Shown piece by piece: positions 6,013 to 7,239 of a DNA stretch of 7,239 nt. This DNA is from Desulfovibrio sp. Its GTDB lineage: Bacteria; Desulfobacterota; Desulfovibrionia; Desulfovibrionales; Desulfovibrionaceae. Every line of letters starts with the position of its first letter. Within the stretch, counting starts at the first letter, position 1. Made by a program: the position numbers and the translations under genes. The notes under the pieces were generated by a model. The model saw nothing but the letters and a program-made list of their open reading frames with translations. It was not told the origin of the DNA and made no database searches. The stretch covers positions 1-7,239 of the forward strand of contig JAISXC010000012.1 in assembly GCA_031270875.1 (NCBI GenBank), read 5' to 3'.

Positions 6013-6089
6013 AGCGAAACCGTCCTGATCGCGACTCGTCTGCAACGGTCAGGAAATTTTTGCCCGCATGTTTCAGGATGAAAAATTTC
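5999..6089 (+). repeat. Intergenic repeat module, copy 2 (palindrome plus GGATGAAAAATTTC motif)
   Basis: The 29-nt palindrome at 5999-6027 has arms CAGAGCGGTTT and AAACCGTCCTG, and GGATGAAAAATTTC follows at 6076-6089, 48 nt away. Relative to copy 1 (379-473) the module is inverted, with the same order of parts. In this copy the 14-nt motif also takes part in a local hairpin: GAAATTTTT (6053-6061) pairs perfectly with AAAAATTTC (6081-6089) over 9 bp around a 19-nt loop. Palindrome positions 8 and 22 change together (A/T in copy 1, G/C here), keeping the pair. The element lies in the leader between the distal promoter candidates and cheW. Confidence 0.6.
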
Positions 6090-6132
6090 TACAGCGTTAC
6101 CCCGTTCTGACAGCGCAAAACTTTCCTGCACC

Positions 6133-6161
6133 ATACTACGCCTTATCGGCAAATCCGTAAA
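6133..6161 (-). promoter_or_regulatory. Candidate sigma-70 promoter, distal, for cheW
   Basis: On the minus strand TTTACG (6156-6161, 4 of 6) is followed after exactly 17 nt by TAGTAT (6133-6138, 4 of 6). It would give a leader of about 175 nt carrying repeat copy 2. It overlaps the sigma-28-like site, so the two readings compete for the same stretch. Confidence 0.3.
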
Positions 6162-6169
6162 GAGCCATA
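6143..6169 (-). promoter_or_regulatory. Possible sigma-28 (FliA) promoter for cheW
   Basis: The minus strand carries GCCGATAA at 6143-6150, an exact match to the 8-nt flagellar sigma-28 -10 consensus. At the standard 15-nt spacing the -35 position reads TATG (6166-6169) instead of TAAA, so that half is weak. A FliA-type promoter would suit a chemotaxis gene. The leader would be about 185 nt. Confidence 0.35.
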
Positions 6170-6193
6170 GCCGCGGCCTGAAAAATTGCGGCT
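6169..6193 (-). terminator. Possible weak terminator hairpin after the dsbD-like gene
   Basis: AGCCGC (6169-6174) and GCGGCT (6188-6193) form a perfect 6-bp stem around a 13-nt loop, starting 5 nt past the stop codon of the dsbD-like gene. In the direction of that gene the next bases are ATGGCTC with no U-run, so an intrinsic terminator is doubtful. It may be a 3'-end stabilising hairpin. Confidence 0.3.
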
Positions 6194-6198
6194 GAGTC

Positions 6199-7239
6199 TC
6201 ATTGTCGCGTCTCGGTAAAAATCCTGTTCATATTTTTCTCAATGTGCCGCGCGGTATACATATCCCGCAGCACCAACGGGGAAGAAGCGTTCTCGCCTGT
6301 CGGAAAGAGCGCCGCCAGAGGAATGCTTTTGCTGCCCAGCGCTTCCAGAAGCCGGGTCGCATAAGAATTGCCGCTTGTGATGTCCGCACGGATAAACTCC
6401 ATATTATAGCGGCGTTGCCACTCTTTCAGATTTTCATCCGTCAGGACCGTGGCCTCCAGAAATTTGCAGTTGGGACACCAGTCGGCGGTAAATTCCAGCA
6501 ACATGTTTTTTTTCCCCAGTTGCGCGGAAAAATATTCAGGAGTGAACGAACGCCATTGCGGCGGCGGAGTTGCCGGCCGCGACACGGAGAACGCAATGAC
6601 GACCGGAACAACAAGGCAGATTGCGCCGGCCGCCGCGCGGCGGAGTGCCGAGGCTGTTCCATCGCCGTGCTGTCCCCAGAGCCAGGCGCAGAAAGCCACC
6701 AGAAGGAGCGCGCACAATACCTGAAGATGTTTCTCCGCCGGCAGGATCGAAAGAAGATACAATGTTGTGCCGAGAAGCAGAAAACCGACGACGCGTTCAA
6801 AGAGAAGCATCCAGGGCCCGGGTTTCGGCAGGATTTGCGTTATGCCGGGCCGGACGCACAAAAGAAGATAGGGCAGGGACATGCCAAGCCCCACGGACCA
6901 GAATACAATGACAAGCACCGGCAGAGTCTGGGTAAAGGCCCAGCCCAAAACGCCGCCGAGCAATGGCCCGCTGCAGGGGGTCGCCAGAAATGTGGAGAGG
7001 AGACCGTTGAAATAGAACTGCAGGCGCGGTCTGCGCATTTTCGCGGCGAATTTGAAATCAATGACCGGAAGGGTAAACACCCCCAACATGGAAAGACCCA
7101 GCAAAAAGACAATAACGAGCAGGATGAGCAGAATTGTCTGATTCTGATACAATTGTCCCCACATCAGGTTGGCAAGCCCGAGAATCAGCGCAAGAGCCGT
7201 GAAAAGGGTCATGACGCCGGCCGCAAAGCAAAGATTGTG
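6199..7239 (-). CDS. DsbD-like thiol:disulfide interchange protein, C-terminal part (runs off right edge)
   Basis: The frame is open to the window edge, giving 346 residues plus the stop; the 5' end is outside. An internal ATG at 7212 is unlikely to be the start because the preceding codons (LCFAAGV) continue the membrane helix. The visible part has several membrane spans typical of the DsbD/CcdA electron-transfer domain, including ATPCSGPLLGG (Cys at 6973-6975), matching the second redox cysteine motif (E. coli DsbD Cys285). A last span (VVPVVIAFSV) leads to a periplasmic thioredoxin domain with FTADWCPNCKF, a WCxxC site at 6466-6477, and a cis-proline loop SIPLAALFP. The protein would carry reducing equivalents from cytoplasmic thioredoxin across the inner membrane to periplasmic thiol oxidoreductases or cytochrome c maturation. 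The N-terminal alpha domain, if present, is not visible, so DsbD proper versus the shorter ScsB/CcdA-Trx forms cannot be separated. Confidence 0.9.
   Translation of the reverse strand, partial: HNLCFAAGVMTLFTALALILGLANLMWGQLYQNQTILLILLVIVFLLGLSMLGVFTLPVIDFKFAAKMRRPRLQFYFNGLLSTFLATPCSGPLLGGVLGWAFTQTLPVLVIVFWSVGLGMSLPYLLLCVRPGITQILPKPGPWMLLFERVVGFLLLGTTLYLLSILPAEKHLQVLCALLLVAFCAWLWGQHGDGTASALRRAAAGAICLVVPVVIAFSVSRPATPPPQWRSFTPEYFSAQLGKKNMLLEFTADWCPNCKFLEATVLTDENLKEWQRRYNMEFIRADITSGNSYATRLLEALGSKSIPLAALFPTGENASSPLVLRDMYTARHIEKNMNRIFTETRQ

Noticed and set aside
3627..6110. 827-codon open plus-strand frame across the YcaO and cheW genes
   Set aside because: Both minus-strand genes are confidently identified across this interval, and the frame even crosses their intergenic hairpin and the repeat. 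The product is rich in Arg, Gly and His, as expected from an antisense shadow.

Overview
This 7.2 kb window looks like chromosomal DNA of a deltaproteobacterial sulfate reducer of the Desulfovibrio type (family Desulfovibrionaceae). That assignment is inferred from gene content, moderately GC-rich codon use and the style of the proteins; there is no rRNA or other taxonomic marker. It reads as compact core chromosome. I see no insertion sequence, integrase, CRISPR array, tRNA or prophage gene.

Layout, left to right. (1) Positions 1-209, minus: the N-terminus of a sugar transferase that leaves the window on the left. (2) 210-476: an intergenic stretch with a candidate promoter for that gene and the first copy of a two-part intergenic repeat. 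(3) 477-1709, minus: MltA, a lipoprotein lytic transglycosylase, divergent from (4) 1704-2117, plus: a YbgC-type hotdog acyl-CoA thioesterase. (5) 2119-2655, minus: a small single-span membrane protein I do not recognise. (6) 2782-3651, plus: PrmA, the ribosomal protein L11 methyltransferase. (7) 3663-5405, minus: a YcaO-domain protein with a C-terminal TPR block. (8) 5475-5951, minus: the chemotaxis adaptor CheW, upstream of and co-oriented with the YcaO gene, with a strong GC-rich stem-loop between them. (9) 5952-6198: an intergenic stretch with the second repeat copy, promoter-like sequences (including an exact GCCGATAA box like the flagellar sigma-28 -10 element) and a hairpin. (10) 6199 to the right edge, minus: the C-terminal part of a DsbD-like membrane thiol:disulfide interchange protein with a periplasmic thioredoxin domain.

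Most genes appear to be independent housekeeping functions: envelope glycans, peptidoglycan turnover, acyl-CoA hydrolysis, ribosomal protein methylation, chemotaxis and periplasmic reduction. The only likely operon within the window is cheW-ycaO (69 nt gap). Convergent genes are packed very tightly (1 nt and 11 nt gaps). The most open biological question is the substrate of the YcaO-TPR protein. It keeps the ATP/Mg-binding residues of the family but has no adjacent TfuA, no E1-like partner and no obvious precursor peptide. The most notable non-coding signal is the pair of repeat modules (a 29-nt palindrome plus a 14-nt motif about 50 nt away), present once on each side of the mltA-cheW block in opposite orientation.
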